Source: Clostridia bacterium (GTDB lineage: Bacteria > Bacillota > Clostridia > Oscillospirales > Acutalibacteraceae). From it: a stretch of DNA of 64,000 nucleotides. Positions 1 through 8,857 of this stretch are shown one piece after another; position 1 is the stretch's first letter; every line of letters starts with the position of its first letter. Location of the stretch: positions 48,115 through 112,114 of the forward strand of contig JAFRRP010000080.1 of NCBI GenBank assembly GCA_017428085.1, in the 5' to 3' direction. A program made the translations under genes and the position numbers. Under the pieces are notes generated by a model. The model was not told where the DNA came from and ran no database searches. It worked only from the letters and a program-made list of their open reading frames with translations.

Positions 1-989
1 TTTTCGCGGAAGTAATCGTACAGCTTCTGGGCGCGGTCGAAATCGAGGCTGTCGCTGAACAGCAGCAGCTTGGTCCTCGGGTCCACGCCGTACTTTTGGT
101 AGTGGGCGATGATCTTCTCGCCCCACTCGTAGGGGTCGCCGCTGTCGTGGCGCACGCCGTTGTAGTTGTTGACGTTGGAGCGGGTGAAATCCAGCAGGAA
201 CAGGTCGGTGGTGATGGTATCGGTCAGCGCCGTGCCGTTGTCGCCGTTATACTCGTCGTACCAGTCCTTCATGGCGTAGTGGTTGGTGTAGGCCAGCGGG
301 ATGGAATCGATGCCCTGATACATCTGCACGAATTCATGCGCGTAGGTGCCGATGGGCGTGACGTTGTACTTCATGGCCAGATACACGTTGGAGGTGCCCA
401 CGCAGCTCTTCGTCTCCGTGACCAGCCGCCGGACCACCTCGTCCTCCCACTCGCGGGAGAGCCTTCTGCGGCAGCCGAATTCAGCGAAATTGAAGGTATA
501 GGTCCCGTCGTTGAGCTTGCGGATCTTGTCGTCCAGCCGTTCCCGGGCGGAGGCCAGCAGCGCGTCGTAATCGTACGCCATGCGGAAATAGACCTCGTTG
601 ACAATCTCCAGCAGGAAGATCTCGAACTGCATGGCGGAGAACAGCGGCCCGTCCACCACGATGGAAAGCTCGCCTTCCGGCGACAGCGAAACGTTCACGT
701 AGTCCCGGATGGGGTGGTAAAGGCGCAGGAATTCCACGTAGTCGTTCTTGATAAAGCGGATGGAGCGCAGGTAATCCAACTCTTCTTTTGTAAAGCGCAG
801 CGAGCACAGGTGGTCGATCTGCGCTTCGATCTCCTCCGCCATTTCCGGCGTAAAGGTCACGCCCTTGTTGCGGCACTTGAAATAATACTGCCCGCACAGA
901 TCGGTATGTTTGTGGAAGATCACCTGATCCATGTTGAATTTGTAAAGGTCGGTATCAAGCAGCGATACGACGATGGGAGATAATTTCAT
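1..989 (-). CDS. pncB: Nicotinate phosphoribosyltransferase, C-terminus beyond window
   Basis: Joins nicotinate to PRPP to give nicotinate mononucleotide, the entry step of the Preiss-Handler route to NAD. The frame opens at ATG 989-987 just after an AGAGGTAG ribosome binding site and runs off the left edge after about 329 residues, so the C-terminal part of a protein usually 400-490 residues long is missing. Family marks seen are DTDLYKFNMDQ at the N-terminus, AEFGCRRRLS near residue 168, GTSNVYLAMK near 200 and the RHDSGDP phosphate-binding motif near 281. It is last in a same-strand set with pncA, nadE and an adenylyltransferase, which fits a cofactor salvage unit. Confidence 0.95.
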   Translation of the reverse strand, partial: MKLSPIVVSLLDTDLYKFNMDQVIFHKHTDLCGQYYFKCRNKGVTFTPEMAEEIEAQIDHLCSLRFTKEELDYLRSIRFIKNDYVEFLRLYHPIRDYVNVSLSPEGELSIVVDGPLFSAMQFEIFLLEIVNEVYFRMAYDYDALLASARERLDDKIRKLNDGTYTFNFAEFGCRRRLSREWEDEVVRRLVTETKSCVGTSNVYLAMKYNVTPIGTYAHEFVQMYQGIDSIPLAYTNHYAMKDWYDEYNGDNGTALTDTITTDLFLLDFTRSNVNNYNGVRHDSGDPYEWGEKIIAHYQKYGVDPRTKLLLFSDSLDFDRAQKLYDYFRE

Positions 990-1046
990 AGCAGCTACCT
1001 CTTTTCAAAAGGATACGTCAAAGAGTTGAGAGTTTTTTTCATTATT

Positions 1047-1601
1047 TTATATGCTCGCCGTCTCGGTATTGGCCTGCGCCGCTTCTACCAACGCGCGGAG
1101 GGTCTCGAATTCATCCCACAGCACGGGGTCGGAAAAGCGCTTCCACGCCTCCGCGTTGCCGGAGAGGAAGTATTCCCGCATCTGCGAGGCGGAAATGTCG
1201 ATGATCTTCGGCACGTACAGCTCCGCGATGGTCAGCGCTTTGATGCTGTCGAACCAGTCGATGCGGCGCTCCTCCTTGCCGGAGACCAGCAGGTCCGGCA
1301 GCTCGCCGAAACGCTCCGTCACGTTGTCGATCACATAGTCGCCCCAGCGGGAGTTATTGCCCACGCCGATATCCGGCAGCGGGTAAACGCTGATCCGGTC
1401 GCCGTAGATCTTCGTCAGCAGCCGTTTGCGCGTTTCATAGTCGAAGGGGTTTTTGGCGGTGCCGGATTCCTGCGAGGAACCGACGAACACACCGACCCGT
1501 TCGCACAGCTCGACGGCCTTGTCGATCATGAACTTGTGCCCGTTGTGGAAGGTCTGGAAGCGGCCCACCGTGATGCCGAGATGGTACGGTTTATTCTCCA
1601 T
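1047..1601 (-). CDS. NadM-type nicotinamide/nicotinate mononucleotide adenylyltransferase
   Basis: A 184-residue nucleotidyltransferase-fold protein that should transfer AMP from ATP to NMN or NaMN in the cytoplasm. The N-terminal GRFQTFHNGHKFMID carries the T/HxGH nucleotide-binding motif, and ISASQMR near residue 150 is a variant of the C-terminal ISxTxxR motif. I chose ATG 1601 because a GGAG lies about 13 bases upstream and because it leaves an 11-base overlap with the end of nadE; a start seven codons earlier (1622) is possible. Between PncB (makes NaMN) and NadE (uses NaAD), this enzyme probably supplies the NaMN to NaAD step. The substrate preference is inferred from context, since the family is better known for NMN. 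Confidence 0.85.
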   Translation of the reverse strand: MENKPYHLGITVGRFQTFHNGHKFMIDKAVELCERVGVFVGSSQESGTAKNPFDYETRKRLLTKIYGDRISVYPLPDIGVGNNSRWGDYVIDNVTERFGELPDLLVSGKEERRIDWFDSIKALTIAELYVPKIIDISASQMREYFLSGNAEAWKRFSDPVLWDEFETLRALVEAAQANTETASI

Positions 1602-2337
1602 GGCATTCGATCTCCGGATCAAAGGACGGCATCAGCTGCAGCTTGAACAGGTTGGCTTTATGCCGTCGGTCGATGTTCTCTTTTTTCGCGGGGTCGTCGA
1701 TGACGCCCTCCCGGATGTACCGGTCCAGCTCCGCGTAGGTGAAGCCCAGATTGTCCTCGTCGGTCTTGCCGCACAGCCCGTCGGAGGGGACCTTGTCCAC
1801 CAGCTCCGAGGGCAGCCCCAGCAGGCGGCCGACGGCCTTCACTTCCTGCACCGTCAGGTGAGAGCAAGGGCTGAAATCGCCCACGCTGTCCCCGTACCGG
1901 GTGGAGTACCCCACCCAGTCCTCCGACAGGTTGCAGGTGTTGGCGACGCGCCCGTTGTGGCTCTGTGACACCGCGTAGAGCGTGGCCATGCGGATACGGG
2001 GCGGCAGGTTGATCCGGCTCTGGTCGCCCATCTCGAACGGGATGCTCTTCGTCACGCCCTCCACCGCGTCCTTGATATTGACGATATAATGGCGGATGCC
2101 GAGGTGCTCCACCAGCAGCAGCGCCTTGTCGATATCCTTTTGCTCGCCGCAGGGCATCAGCACGCCGATGACGCGGTCCCTGCCCAGCGCCTCCGCGCAA
2201 AGGGCCGCCACGACGGAGCTGTCCTTGCCGCCGGAGATACCGATCACCGCGTTGCAGCCCGGACCGTTTTTCTCGAAGAAATCCCGGATCCACCGCACGC
2301 AGTCGCTCTTTACTGTTTCCGCATCGAATTGATACAT
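1591..2337 (-). CDS. nadE: NAD synthetase, ammonia-dependent type
   Basis: Amidates nicotinate adenine dinucleotide to NAD with ATP. At 248 residues it is the short form with no N-terminal glutaminase domain, so it should use free ammonia. The PP-loop SGGKDSSVVAAL lies near residue 35. NTCNLSEDWVGYSTRYGD near 145 and KVPSDGLCGKTDEDNLGF near 195 are typical substrate-site segments of the family. AAGGATGATAAGCC precedes ATG 2337. The 3' end overlaps the adenylyltransferase start. About 156 bases carrying two palindromes and a repeat element separate it from pncA. Confidence 0.95.
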   Translation of the reverse strand: MYQFDAETVKSDCVRWIRDFFEKNGPGCNAVIGISGGKDSSVVAALCAEALGRDRVIGVLMPCGEQKDIDKALLLVEHLGIRHYIVNIKDAVEGVTKSIPFEMGDQSRINLPPRIRMATLYAVSQSHNGRVANTCNLSEDWVGYSTRYGDSVGDFSPCSHLTVQEVKAVGRLLGLPSELVDKVPSDGLCGKTDEDNLGFTYAELDRYIREGVIDDPAKKENIDRRHKANLFKLQLMPSFDPEIECHGE

Positions 2338-2365
2338 GGCTTATCATCCTTTTTATGAATTGTGA

Positions 2366-2392
2366 GTTCAGCGAGCAATTTGCTCGCTGAAC
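2366..2392. repeat. Near-perfect 27-bp palindrome
   Basis: GTTCAGCGAGCAA is followed directly by its inverted copy with one central mismatch. It lies just upstream of nadE and abuts a MITE-like element. No T-tract follows, so it is not an obvious terminator. Confidence 0.7.
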
Positions 2393-2466
2393 AGTCGTTA
2401 GAAATATTGTTTTCATAGGACCATCCGGAGGATTTCTAACGACTGACGACTAAAAACTAACGACTG
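2389..2466 (-). repeat. MITE-like dispersed element, copy 1
   Basis: About 78 bases flanked by inverted CAGTCGTTAGAAAT-like ends, with a tandem of ACGACT-type heptamers on one side. On the minus strand the core reads TCCTCCGGATGGTCCTATG followed by AAAACAA. The same core, diverged, recurs on the plus strand near 42930-43040. Confidence 0.6.
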
Positions 2467-2494
2467 GATTTGTCGAGTGCAACTCGACAAATCC
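2466..2494 (-). terminator. 13-bp perfect hairpin after pncA
   Basis: GGATTTGTCGAGT, a three-base loop and its exact inverted copy begin at the last base of the pncA stop codon. No T-run follows, so it may be an mRNA 3'-end or processing hairpin rather than a strong intrinsic terminator. Confidence 0.5.
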
Positions 2495-3018
2495 TATTTG
2501 ATCGTGACTTGACAGCTGCGCATGGTCTCCAGCGCCGCCGCGTGTTTTTCGGGGGTCACGCCCGCGCAGCAGGCCGCGTCCACGGAGATCGGCGCTTCCG
2601 GGAAATAAGCCTTCAGGATCAGCGCGTTGGAGACCACACAGATGTCCGTGCACAGGCCGATCAGCTCCACGCTGAAATCCTCGCCGTCCACGGCTCTTTC
2701 GATCAGCTCCGGCAGCGCCGTGGAGCCGAAGGTGATCTTCTCCACCGGGGTATAGGCTTTCTCCGCCAGCGCGTCGGCAACGGCCTGATCCAGCCGCCAA
2801 CCCGCCGTGTTTTTGATACAGTGGGGCACCGGGAGGAATTTCCCCTCCTGTGTGTCCATGTAGTTTTTGAAATGCGTGTCGTAGGTGACGAAGATCTCCC
2901 CGTCGAAGGTCTTGATCTTCTCCGCGACGGCGGAGACGATGGCGACGGCCTCTTTGCTGCCCAGCGCCCCGTCCACAAAATCCTTCTGCATATCCACGAC
3001 CACTAAAAACCGTTTCAT
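2494..3018 (-). CDS. pncA: Nicotinamidase / isochorismatase-family cysteine hydrolase
   Basis: Predicted to deamidate nicotinamide to nicotinate, feeding PncB. The 174-residue protein has the isochorismatase-fold layout: catalytic Asp in VVVDMQKDF near residue 9, a Lys in VEKITFGST near 93, and the nucleophilic Cys in GLCTDICVVSNA near 130. The assignment to nicotinamide rests on the three neighbouring NAD genes on the same strand, since the family also hydrolyses other amides. AAAGGAGAATGCGGAA precedes ATG 3018. Confidence 0.88.
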   Translation of the reverse strand: MKRFLVVVDMQKDFVDGALGSKEAVAIVSAVAEKIKTFDGEIFVTYDTHFKNYMDTQEGKFLPVPHCIKNTAGWRLDQAVADALAEKAYTPVEKITFGSTALPELIERAVDGEDFSVELIGLCTDICVVSNALILKAYFPEAPISVDAACCAGVTPEKHAAALETMRSCQVTIK

Positions 3019-3108
3019 TTCCGCATTCTCCTTTTTCGATTATTCCGATGCTTCGCAATCGCACCTAACACTTTGTTTACCTGTTGCCTGCTGCCTATTC
3101 CCTGCTGC

Positions 3109-4209
3109 CTATTCGATCTCCACCCGGCGGATGCGGGTGCGCGTCAGGCACATGCCGTCCTCTTCCCCGCCGCAGCAGTAGGACAGCAGAAAGGTTTTTT
3201 CATCAAGAAAATACATGGCAGGGTAACAGTAACCGCATCCCGGATCGTCCTCCAGCACCGTAAAGCGGGAAAAGTTCAGTCCGTCTTCGCTTTGCGCCAG
3301 CACGAAGGGCGTACGCCCCGCGTTGATCCAGCGCCCGTCCGGGGCCAGTCTGCCGTTGTAGTTGGGGATGGGGTTCCACACCGCGTAATAGACGCCGCTG
3401 AAAGGATTGCGGCGGATCAGCATGGGCGAATCGGGCGAGGTAAAACACGAAGGCACCGGCCTCGTCCACGTTGCGCCGCCGTCGGAGGAGAAGCTCTCGT
3501 ACTGGAAGTGGCGGTCGGTGCGGAAATAGCCGTACAACCTGCCGTCCGGCAGCGCCTCGATCCCCGGCTCCTGCAGTCCGGTACGGGTATGACCGGGGTA
3601 CGGCATGGACAGCACCTTTGATTTCCGGTACCAGTTCCGCCCGTGTTCGTTGCCCGCCCACACGCAGGCCGTACCGAAATAGGAGCCGTGACGGTTCCTT
3701 TTTTCGCCGACGATGGGGTGGCGCGCCAGCGGGATCAGCACCTCCCCCTGCGGGGAGACCGTGAGACGGGCGTTGTTGACCACGTAGTACACGCCGCGCG
3801 TTTTCGGCACACACAGCTCCGGCGGGCCGAAGGACAGGCCGTTTTCCTCGTTGGCCCGTTTCAGGTACACCGCCGACTGCGGCCCGAATTTGGCGAGATA
3901 AAACAGGCACAGCGTACCGTCCGGGATACGGCACAGCGACACGCTCATGATGTTCTGCGTATCCAGCTCCGCTGCCGTGGCCAGCAGGTCCGGCAGGGGC
4001 GCAAACGACCTGCCGTCGTCTTTCGAGATCATACCCGCCACGTCGCAGGCCGCGTCATCGCCGTCGTCGTCGCCGTGGTAACGGCTGTAGGCAAACAGGA
4101 CCGATCCGTCCTTCAGACGCGCAAAATCCCCCTCGCTGTTGCGGGGATTGTTTTTCCCGCGGGGCAGCTCCGCCGCCACGGAAAGACCTTTGATGACAGG
4201 AGCTTCCAT
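3109..4209 (-). CDS. Sialidase-superfamily (BNR/Asp-box) protein
   Basis: A 366-residue six-bladed propeller candidate resembling exo-alpha-sialidases and related neuraminidase-fold proteins. Asp-box motifs (SxDxGxTW type) are visible as SKDDGRSF, SSDGGATW and SEDGLNF. NNPRNSEGDFARL near the start resembles the RxP/arginine-triad region of the fold. No signal peptide is seen, so the enzyme may act in the cytoplasm on imported sugars, or it may not be a sialidase in the strict sense. I chose ATG 4209, preceded by GGAGGCGACGGA; a longer frame to 4341 would run through the divergent promoter. It is divergent from a membrane protein gene. Confidence 0.75.
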   Translation of the reverse strand: MEAPVIKGLSVAAELPRGKNNPRNSEGDFARLKDGSVLFAYSRYHGDDDGDDAACDVAGMISKDDGRSFAPLPDLLATAAELDTQNIMSVSLCRIPDGTLCLFYLAKFGPQSAVYLKRANEENGLSFGPPELCVPKTRGVYYVVNNARLTVSPQGEVLIPLARHPIVGEKRNRHGSYFGTACVWAGNEHGRNWYRKSKVLSMPYPGHTRTGLQEPGIEALPDGRLYGYFRTDRHFQYESFSSDGGATWTRPVPSCFTSPDSPMLIRRNPFSGVYYAVWNPIPNYNGRLAPDGRWINAGRTPFVLAQSEDGLNFSRFTVLEDDPGCGYCYPAMYFLDEKTFLLSYCCGGEEDGMCLTRTRIRRVEIE

Positions 4210-4254
4210 TCCGTCGCCTCCGCTTCTTGTGATCTTGTCACGTTCTGATTTTTT

Positions 4255-4283
4255 ATCATACCCCAAAAAGATAAAAATTACAA
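4255..4283 (-). promoter_or_regulatory. Promoter of the sialidase-like gene
   Basis: On the minus strand TTGTAA and TATGAT are separated by 17 bases, about 45 bases upstream of the ATG at 4209. Confidence 0.6.
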
Positions 4284-4308
4284 GATACAGGCCAAAATTA
4301 ACTGCCTC

Positions 4309-4337
4309 TTGCATTATTTTTTTGTTTATGGTATGAT
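4309..4337 (+). promoter_or_regulatory. Promoter of the DUF2238-like gene
   Basis: TTGCAT and TATGAT with a 17-base spacer lie 32 bases before the TTG start at 4370. This promoter is back to back with the sialidase promoter. Confidence 0.55.
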
Positions 4338-4369
4338 GCATCCATTCGTATGGAAAGCCGGGATCTCAT

Positions 4370-5080
4370 TTGAAAAAACTCAATCAGCTCAATCCTGTTC
4401 CCATGCCGCAGCAGATCCTGTGGTGGGTGATCCGCGCGGCGCTGCTGGGCTTCAGCATCTACGGTCTGCTGCACAATTCCACCACCCAGTTCCTGATGGG
4501 GCTGTTCTCCATCGCCTTTTCACACCTGTGGGACATGTTCCAGCTGTTCGGCGGAAAATCCTTTATCACCCGCGTGGGGTATTTTTCCCAGACGCTGCTG
4601 AACATTTTTATCGGCTTCGGCGTAGTCGTGGGCCATTTTCTGAACACCAAAACCAACTTTGCCTACACCAACCTGATCGAGCATTTTCTGGCGGGGTTGG
4701 TGGCTTCCTATTTTGCCTACGATTTCGCCACGGTATTTCAGGGGAAAAGCCGCCATTTGAGTCCGGCGCTGGCCTCCATGTTCTCCCTGTGCTTTTCGGT
4801 GTTCCTGCTGGTGGGCTGGGAGTTCTACGAGTTCACCATGGACCGGCTGTACGGCTACACGCTGCAGCGCTCCTTCATCCTCGACGAAGGCGGGCTGATC
4901 GACACCATGGTGGATATGATCCTCGGCGGCGCGGGCGCGGTGTTCGGCATGTTCTGGGTGGCCTTTGCCAAGAACGGCATCATCGGCAAAAACCGCAAGG
5001 AGGTCCGGGCAAGGGTAAAGGCCCGGTCCAAAGCCGACAGGGAAACAGAATTGCAGTATCTGGCGGAACACGGATATTAA
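4370..5080 (+). CDS. Multi-pass membrane protein, DUF2238/YjdF-like
   Basis: A 236-residue integral membrane protein with about six hydrophobic segments (residues 17-35, 40-58, 68-88, 100-120, 132-152 and 180-200) and a basic cytoplasmic tail. The segments LLVGWEFYEFTMD and GGLIDTMVDMILGGAGA resemble the WExxE and DTxxDMxxxxxGA patterns I associate with DUF2238 (YjdF) proteins, whose function is unknown. The frame begins at TTG 4370; no in-frame ATG with a good ribosome binding site is nearer than Met12. It has its own promoter and a bidirectional terminator downstream. Confidence 0.7.
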   Translation: MKKLNQLNPVPMPQQILWWVIRAALLGFSIYGLLHNSTTQFLMGLFSIAFSHLWDMFQLFGGKSFITRVGYFSQTLLNIFIGFGVVVGHFLNTKTNFAYTNLIEHFLAGLVASYFAYDFATVFQGKSRHLSPALASMFSLCFSVFLLVGWEFYEFTMDRLYGYTLQRSFILDEGGLIDTMVDMILGGAGAVFGMFWVAFAKNGIIGKNRKEVRARVKARSKADRETELQYLAEHGY

Positions 5081-5137
5081 GGCGGCGCCGCACGCCCGAA
5101 TCGCGCGGCATTGCCTTGATTTGATATCGTTACGAAA

Positions 5138-5167
5138 AAGGGCGTGCAGGGACCGATCCCCACACGC
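5138..5167. terminator. Bidirectional terminator between convergent genes
   Basis: GGGCGTG pairs with CACGCCC around a G/C-rich inner stem. An A-run on the left and a T-run on the right let it serve both the DUF2238-like gene and the dockerin gene. Confidence 0.8.
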
Positions 5168-5197
5168 CCGATTTTTATTTTTACGCTTCACTCCGCC

Positions 5198-7795
5198 TTA
5201 TCCGGATTGCCTGCCCCATTGGGAGGCGTCCTCCAGCCCCACGCTGGCGCGAAGGATCAGCCGCGCGTCGGCGGACGTGACTTTCTTGTCCGCATCCACG
5301 TCGCAGGCCAAGAATTGCGCGGAACCCTCGGGATAATCCTCCAGACTGACGGACCGGCGCAGCGCCAGCCGCGCGTCGGCGGATTCGATCTTGCCGTTGC
5401 CGTCCACGTCGCCGGGCAGGTACTCCGGCGCTCTTTCAAGCAGCACATAGTATTCCCTGACCGGAACGCCGGCGGCCTTCTGTTCCGCCAGGAACGCGTC
5501 GAATTCCGCTTCCGTCATTTCGGGGGCGTCCGGGATCTCCCTGTCCGCCAGCGACACCAGCTTGTGGTCCTTGACGGTGACGAGCAGGGGCCAGTATTCG
5601 CTGCCGTTGAAGATCTCCACCGGATAGGTCCCGTCGGCGGTTTCCGCCAGAAATTCATCCGTAAATTCAATGATAAAGCTGTTCGCCTTGACCTTTTTGT
5701 ACTGGTATTTGCTCTTGCCGCCTTCGATCACTTCGTTCAGCGCGTCCAGCACCGTTCCGTTGAACTGCACGCCGCCGTCGTCCGCCATGTTGCCGTTGAC
5801 GTGGATGCCGTTCTGCATGTCGGTGATCTCGGCGTTTCTGCCGGAGACGATCTCATATTTCGCGCCGTTGGTGGCGGCGCCGGCGCTGGCGGTGGCGACG
5901 GTCCAGTATTCCGAACCGAGGCGCTCCCCGCAGCGGGTGCAGGAATAGATCGTGAGATACGTCGTGATATCCATGGGGACGCCCGAAAGCGAGACCTTGT
6001 TTTTGACCCGGCCGTGCTGCGCCGTTTCCGCGTGCACCTTATGGCCCAGCGCTTCCAGCTTGCCGTAATCGCCCTCCTGCTTTCTTTCCGCCTTGCAGAC
6101 CTCGCAGATCTCGCCGTCGTAGGTGCCCTCCGTCAGGCAGGTGGGAGCCAGGCCGACCTTTTTCACCCACGTATGCTGGCCGTTGGCGCTCATCTTCTCG
6201 ATGGTTTCGGTTTTTTCTTCTTTACAGCGGCTGCATGTGTAGTGAATGTACCCTTCCGTCGCGCAGTCCGCCTTTTTCTCGTCGTCCTTTACAAAATCAT
6301 GGCCCAGCGCCTCCACGGTCTCATAGTCGTAGAACACGCCGCAGATGGTGCAGCGCTTTCCGTTGATCTTGCCCGGCTCGGTGCAGGTGGGCTGCACGTC
6401 CTGGCTGGTATCCGCCACCGGCACGTGCTCGCGCGGCTTCTCCAGGTGAAGCTTCGCGCCGCACTCGCAGGTCGCTTCCTGGATCACGGGGTCGTTGGGA
6501 TCGCCGCAGGTACCGTTGCTGACATTGTGCAGCCCTGTCCACGTGTGGGCCACCGCGTGTTCGGAATCCCGTATGCCGCAGTTGACGCAGGTGGGCGCGT
6601 GGTTGCCTTCCCCCTCGGCGGTGCAGGTGCTCTTGTCTGACTTCAGCGGGCCGGAGAAATCATGGCCGGAGGCGAGATAATCCGGATTATTCAGTGTTTT
6701 GAGCTCGTTGCCTACCAGCGTTACGTTTGCGCCGCAGATACCGCAGGCGGCGGTGACGGAGGCGTTTTCCGTACAGGTGCGCGGCGTGACGACTTTGACG
6801 TTCGTGTAACTGCCGTGGTCCTTATGCTCTGTTTCCACGCCGCAGACGGAGCAGGTCTGCCAGTGCACGACCGTATTATGATCCCACGTTTCTTTCCAGA
6901 CATGATGGGCGAACAGCTCCGCCGCGTCCGTTGCGGGATCGGGCTTGTGGCTGGTATTCACACGGGAACAGACGGAGCAGGTCTTGGTGATCTTGGCGTC
7001 CGCCGTGCAGGTGGCGGGCGTATCGACCGTGACGTCCCACGTATGCGCGCCCTCGGAGCCTTCCTTCACCGCCTCGCATTTGGAGCAGTACTGATAATGG
7101 CTGACGTCGTCGGTGTTGTACCACACCCAGTCGTGGTCGCAAGAACTGACTTTGATTGTTTTGGGGTAATTGCCGACGTCTTCGATGGTGATGGTGACCT
7201 CGTTGGAAAACAGACTTCCTCCGGGAGGAAGAATCTCTTCGGGAATGGTGGATGTGTTCATTACCGTTTCAAGTTGGAACGTGATCTGATCGCCGGGCTT
7301 GACGCAATTGACCTCCTGCTGCCCTGTGGCCATACTCTTTTCGACTGTCTGGGTCTCGCCGTCTTCTTTCAACGGTATGTTATACTTCAATACGCCTTCG
7401 CCGCCGTTTTCCCAACCGTTCCACTTCCAACTGAACGCGTTGCTGCCGGCGCCTGCGAGCGCGTCCGGCTTCAGCGGCCCCATCAGCGTCATGCCAAGAC
7501 CGCTGATCCCCTCGAATTTCTGCCCGTTGGCAAGCATCCCCTTTACGTAACCCTCGAGGAACCAAACCGCGTTCTGGTCGCCGATATCCTCATCCGCAGT
7601 AAAATGAATGGTAGCGGGAAGGTACTTCCTGCCGTCTGTACCGGTGATCGGCGCGCCGATATGGATCTCCGTGATGTTCGTTCTGTACCATTCGGGGTTG
7701 AACGCCTGCGCCGTCAGCGCGGCGAACGGCAGAACGCCGGTCAGCATGGCGATCGCCATGAGAACGGACAACAGTTTTTTCGTTGCTTTTTTCAT
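5198..7795 (-). CDS. Secreted Cys-rich-repeat protein with C-terminal dockerin
   Basis: An 865-residue exported protein. Domains in order: signal peptide (1-32, ending TAQA); an unrecognised beta-rich domain (about 35-215); seven or more Cys/His repeats of the type TCTxxGxxxGxxCxxC...GH (about 225-590); a second unrecognised segment (590-790); and a type I dockerin (about 800-860) with two calcium loops, GDVDGNGKIESADAR and CDVDADKKVTSADAR. The dockerin predicts docking to a cohesin on a scaffold or the cell surface. Start ATG 7795 is preferred over 7804 because GGAAAGG lies eight bases upstream of it. The Cys pairs could bind zinc or form disulfides; the sequence alone does not decide. Confidence 0.85.
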   Translation of the reverse strand: MKKATKKLLSVLMAIAMLTGVLPFAALTAQAFNPEWYRTNITEIHIGAPITGTDGRKYLPATIHFTADEDIGDQNAVWFLEGYVKGMLANGQKFEGISGLGMTLMGPLKPDALAGAGSNAFSWKWNGWENGGEGVLKYNIPLKEDGETQTVEKSMATGQQEVNCVKPGDQITFQLETVMNTSTIPEEILPPGGSLFSNEVTITIEDVGNYPKTIKVSSCDHDWVWYNTDDVSHYQYCSKCEAVKEGSEGAHTWDVTVDTPATCTADAKITKTCSVCSRVNTSHKPDPATDAAELFAHHVWKETWDHNTVVHWQTCSVCGVETEHKDHGSYTNVKVVTPRTCTENASVTAACGICGANVTLVGNELKTLNNPDYLASGHDFSGPLKSDKSTCTAEGEGNHAPTCVNCGIRDSEHAVAHTWTGLHNVSNGTCGDPNDPVIQEATCECGAKLHLEKPREHVPVADTSQDVQPTCTEPGKINGKRCTICGVFYDYETVEALGHDFVKDDEKKADCATEGYIHYTCSRCKEEKTETIEKMSANGQHTWVKKVGLAPTCLTEGTYDGEICEVCKAERKQEGDYGKLEALGHKVHAETAQHGRVKNKVSLSGVPMDITTYLTIYSCTRCGERLGSEYWTVATASAGAATNGAKYEIVSGRNAEITDMQNGIHVNGNMADDGGVQFNGTVLDALNEVIEGGKSKYQYKKVKANSFIIEFTDEFLAETADGTYPVEIFNGSEYWPLLVTVKDHKLVSLADREIPDAPEMTEAEFDAFLAEQKAAGVPVREYYVLLERAPEYLPGDVDGNGKIESADARLALRRSVSLEDYPEGSAQFLACDVDADKKVTSADARLILRASVGLEDASQWGRQSG

Positions 7796-7818
7796 ACTAT
7801 TCATCCTTTCCGTTGTTG

Positions 7819-7842
7819 ACGGAGCTGAGGCTCCGTGCTGCG
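7819..7842. repeat. REP-like element, single arm
   Basis: ACGGAGCTGAGGCTCCGTGC matches the inverse complement of the left arm at 50252-50274 with about one mismatch in 23. It sits immediately after the DUF3021 stop codon. Confidence 0.65.
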
Positions 7843-8304
7843 CTATGCGTCTTCTTTTTTATCGTTTTTTTTCTGCGTGAGTTCGTTGAGCTGTCTGACG
7901 GACCGCTTGTTCCGAATATACATGATCCCCCAAATGATGAGAAACGCGGTGAACATGACGCCGGTCATGATGCCGATGTCCGGCAGAGAAAACGGGAGCC
8001 AGCCGAGGATCAGCGCGACGGGCAGATAGACCGCCTCGATGATGACGAAATGGAGGATCGTGGCTGCCGCTATGGACAGGTCCGTATCATACAGCAGCAT
8101 TCCGCCGAAGCTCACCGCGCCGATCAGCCCGGAGAACGCCGCGTGCAGGATCGACGCGGCTGCCGGACTGCCCGCCAGTTTCAACAGCGTATCGGAGTAG
8201 AGGTGCTTGATATCTCTTCCCGTGGCCGCCATGGCGATCACGGTGCCGATCAGAATGCCGGCCAGATAACCGATCAGCAGATATTTGATCAATCGCTTTT
8301 TCAT
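7843..8304 (-). CDS. DUF3021 membrane protein
   Basis: A 153-residue protein with four hydrophobic helices (about 8-28, 48-68, 78-98 and 104-125) and a basic, charged C-terminus. Short DUF3021 proteins are typically encoded next to LytTR regulators and are thought to modulate them from the membrane. Here the start overlaps the LytTR stop by four bases (ATGA), showing translational coupling. The start is preceded by an AAGGCGGTGAAGG site inside the upstream gene. The signal sensed is unknown. Confidence 0.85.
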   Translation of the reverse strand: MKKRLIKYLLIGYLAGILIGTVIAMAATGRDIKHLYSDTLLKLAGSPAAASILHAAFSGLIGAVSFGGMLLYDTDLSIAAATILHFVIIEAVYLPVALILGWLPFSLPDIGIMTGVMFTAFLIIWGIMYIRNKRSVRQLNELTQKKNDKKEDA

Positions 8305-8771
8305 TTGCCTTCACCGCCTTTCAGATAATCGCGGATCACCGGGATATACCGCCGGGAGGCGTAAACGGTCTGGTCTTGTTCCAGCTTGATTTTCAACTGC
8401 CCGGCAATGGAGAAGTCGAACCGCACGACCTTTTCCAGATTGATGATCTCAAACCGGGAGATCCGCAAAAAACCTCCCTCGTTCAGTTGCGCCGCAAGAT
8501 CGCTCACCGAGGCCGTGGTGCGGATGGTCTCGTCCGCTACGCTCACGTAGTTGCTGCGGTTCTGGCTGTAGATACGAATGATGCCGTCCCGCCGGACGCG
8601 GAAGATCCTGCCGCCCTCCGTGGGAAGGTCGAGGAACGCATCTTTTTCTGAAAACCGCGCGAGTATTTCCTCCACCTGCGCGTTTTTCTCCGGCGCGCAG
8701 ACGGTGATCTCTATTCCGTCCAGAGACTTGTTTTCCGAAAAGCTGACGGAAACGTCATAGGGCACCTGCAT
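8301..8771 (-). CDS. LytTR-domain DNA-binding regulator
   Basis: A 156-residue transcription regulator without a receiver domain. The N-terminal 50 residues are uncharacterised. The C-terminal LytTR domain (about 55-150) shows VRRDGIIRIYSQNRSNYVSV and FLRISRFEIINLEKV, the usual SFxRIHRSxxVNxxxI pattern. It is coupled to the DUF3021 gene and driven by a strong promoter, so the pair is probably autoregulated; targets cannot be read from the sequence. ATG 8771 has an AAAGGAG unusually close, so initiation at the GTG two codons later is possible. Confidence 0.85.
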   Translation of the reverse strand: MQVPYDVSVSFSENKSLDGIEITVCAPEKNAQVEEILARFSEKDAFLDLPTEGGRIFRVRRDGIIRIYSQNRSNYVSVADETIRTTASVSDLAAQLNEGGFLRISRFEIINLEKVVRFDFSIAGQLKIKLEQDQTVYASRRYIPVIRDYLKGGEGK

Positions 8772-8857
8772 CAACTCCTTTGAGCAAACGGCATCGGTCA
8801 GACCGTGCTCTCCTTAAAAGTATTGCGCACGTCTTTTCAGGATGATCGGTTGATTTT

